Source of the DNA: Planctomycetaceae bacterium
Lineage (GTDB): Bacteria > Planctomycetota > Planctomycetia > Planctomycetales > Planctomycetaceae
DNA length: 9,907 bases
Reading direction: 5' to 3'
Assembly: GCA_003503535.1 (NCBI GenBank)
Contig: DOCI01000011.1
Span: 4,067-13,973, forward strand
Shown here: positions 9,288 to 9,907 of the stretch, piece after piece
How positions within the stretch are numbered: position 1 is the first letter of the stretch
Layout: each line of letters begins with the position of its first letter
Position numbers and translations under genes: made by a program
Notes under the pieces: generated by a model
What the model saw: the letters and a program-made list of their open reading frames with translations, nothing else
Database searches by the model: none
Told to the model about the DNA's origin: nothing

Positions 9288-9467
9288 CTACTTATTCAAT
9301 ATTAGCTTTCCATTTCGGGTTAATCGCAACCGGTACAACTGACCTTCATGCTCAAGGAGAACTTCGCGTTTTCCCCGTGACAATTCAGAAAAAGAAATGC
9401 GATCCTTTTCGGTAGAAGACGCATTATTCTGAGGGGATTGTGGAGGAAGATCATTGTCATTCGACAT
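9288..9467 (-). CDS. hemP: HemP-family hemin uptake protein, 59 residues
   Basis: A short gene. The first 20 residues are polar and Asn/Ser-rich. The C-terminal part has the HemP signature: [19 protein letters not shown] (about 24-42), then [17 protein letters not shown] to the stop, matching the family pattern of a (R)REV-I-H-G-Y-LR-T--GKLILTK core. HemP proteins are small cytoplasmic proteins linked to haem and iron acquisition; in some proteobacteria HemP activates the haem-receptor gene. The ATG has only a weak GGA upstream. It is convergent with pdxA, 53 bp away, and stands alone, without a haem receptor or TonB gene in the window. Its upstream region has a promoter whose spacer is a Fur-like palindrome, which independently supports an iron-responsive gene. 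Confidence 0.88.
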   Translation of the reverse strand: MSNDNDLPPQSPQNNASSTEKDRISFSELSRGKREVLLEHEGQLYRLRLTRNGKLILNK

Positions 9468-9572
9468 GGTAGGAATCCGTTATTCAGGGGGGATCGTACT
9501 GGAACGACCTGGCTGGCAAAAAATAACAGAAATTTTGGCTGCAAGGGCTTGCTGAGTCGTTGAACGACCGCT

Positions 9573-9601
9573 ACTATATTGAGACTGAGTCTCAATTTCA
9601 A
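9573..9601 (-). promoter_or_regulatory. hemP promoter with a Fur-like box as its spacer
   Basis: On the minus strand -35 TTGAAA (9601-9596) and -10 TATAGT (9578-9573) are separated by exactly 17 bases, TTGAGACTCAGTCTCAA (9595-9579). This spacer is a perfect palindrome with 8-base arms and one central base. Its core TGAGACTnAGTCTCA has the 7-1-7 layout of Fur boxes (TGATAATnATTATCA) and is close to TGAGAATnATTCTCA forms. Bound repressor would block polymerase directly. Transcription would start near 9566, leaving a leader of about 100 bases. Confidence 0.75.
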
Positions 9602-9627
9602 CTCATCTCCCGAAGTTTTGACTCTCC

Positions 9628-9655
9628 AGCCAGCCACTTGAAAAAGAGCCAGCCA
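9628..9655 (+). repeat. Direct repeats AGCCAGCCA upstream of the DUF1559 gene
   Basis: Two perfect copies, 9628-9636 and 9647-9655, are spaced 19 bases apart, about two helical turns. Each is followed by a CTT(TT)GA sequence. A reverse-strand GCCAGCCA also occurs at 9517-9510 in the hemP leader. Function unknown. Confidence 0.5.
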
Positions 9656-9661
9656 ACTTTT

Positions 9662-9690
9662 GAGTGATTCTCTGATGTCGGAAATCACTC
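9662..9690 (+). other. Stem-loop in the leader of the DUF1559 gene
   Basis: GAGTGATT (9662-9669) and AATCACTC (9683-9690) form a perfect 8-bp stem with a 13-base loop, 50 bases before the ATG. No T tract follows directly. It may be a leader structure or a palindromic binding site. Confidence 0.45.
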
Positions 9691-9740
9691 TCGGTTAATT
9701 TGCCGAAAGAAAGCTGAACTCTTTTTCAAGGAGGCATCCT

Positions 9741-9907
9741 ATGTGCCACGTTTCCCACCCCCTTCGTCGAGCTTTCACTTTAATTGAATTGCTTGTCGTC
9801 ATCGCGATCATCGCTATTTTGGTCGCATTACTATTGCCAGCCGTCCAGCAAGCCCGAGAAGCAGCCCGGCGAACAAGCTGCAAAAACAATCTGAAACAGA
9901 TCGGACT
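9741..9907 (+). CDS. DUF1559 family protein with prepilin-type N-terminal signal (cut by window edge)
   Basis: Only the first 55 residues are visible. A short basic leader ending in RRA is followed by [20 protein letters not shown], the type IV pilin/pseudopilin methylation segment. Cleavage is expected after Ala11, and Glu16 is the conserved Glu+5. The following [26 protein letters not shown] is the typical start of planctomycete DUF1559 (SBP_bac_10) proteins. These are secreted or envelope-associated, pilin-like proteins of unknown precise role that occur in very large numbers per genome. The ATG has an excellent AAGGAGG (9728-9734) 6 bases upstream. The residue before the cleavage site is Ala instead of the usual Gly. 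It is divergent from hemP. Confidence 0.95.
   Translation, partial: MCHVSHPLRRAFTLIELLVVIAIIAILVALLLPAVQQAREAARRTSCKNNLKQIG

Noticed and set aside
9320..9688. 122-codon minus-strand ORF spanning hemP and its promoter
   Set aside because: It overlaps hemP in another frame and runs across the promoter and Fur-like box; hemP has a clear family signature and this does not.

Overview
This looks like a chromosomal segment of a planctomycete (Planctomycetota, probably Planctomycetales). The strongest clue is the gene entering the right edge, which starts with a prepilin-type FTLIELLVV segment running into [15 protein letters not shown]. That is the signature of the DUF1559 family, which is greatly expanded in this phylum. 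Moderate GC content, many well-spaced genes on both strands, and an acidic-tailed GyrA are compatible with this. I cannot name the genus.

Layout from left to right. Positions 1-1272 hold two minus-strand genes, probably co-transcribed: an unrecognised 267-residue protein and, downstream of it, the start of a membrane-anchored HtrA-like serine protease cut by the left edge. An AT-rich gap follows. Next come a plus-strand tRNA-Cys(GCA) with its own terminator, and on the minus strand gyrA (952 codons, TTG start) with its own terminator. Upstream of gyrA lies about 550 bp without a convincing long gene. It is followed by a 56-codon small ORF ending in a stem-loop, and then by a single-domain response regulator with an unstructured tail. 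Convergent to the regulator is a GAF plus SpoIIE/RsbU-type PP2C phosphatase. Divergent from the phosphatase is pdxA (vitamin B6 synthesis). Convergent to pdxA is a 59-codon hemP gene, whose promoter appears to carry a perfect Fur-like palindrome exactly between its -35 and -10 boxes. The DUF1559 gene is divergent from hemP.

Most of this is housekeeping or ordinary regulatory gene content, and I see no phage, insertion sequence, CRISPR or defence cassette. The points most worth a second look are small. They are: hemP and its Fur-like promoter; an 11-base element repeated at the same distance before two neighbouring start codons and folded into a hairpin in both; the small ORF and its stem-loop before the response regulator; Ala/Ser at the two classical quinolone-determining positions of GyrA, with an acidic insert in its last blade; and the pairing of an output-less response regulator with a PP2C phosphatase.
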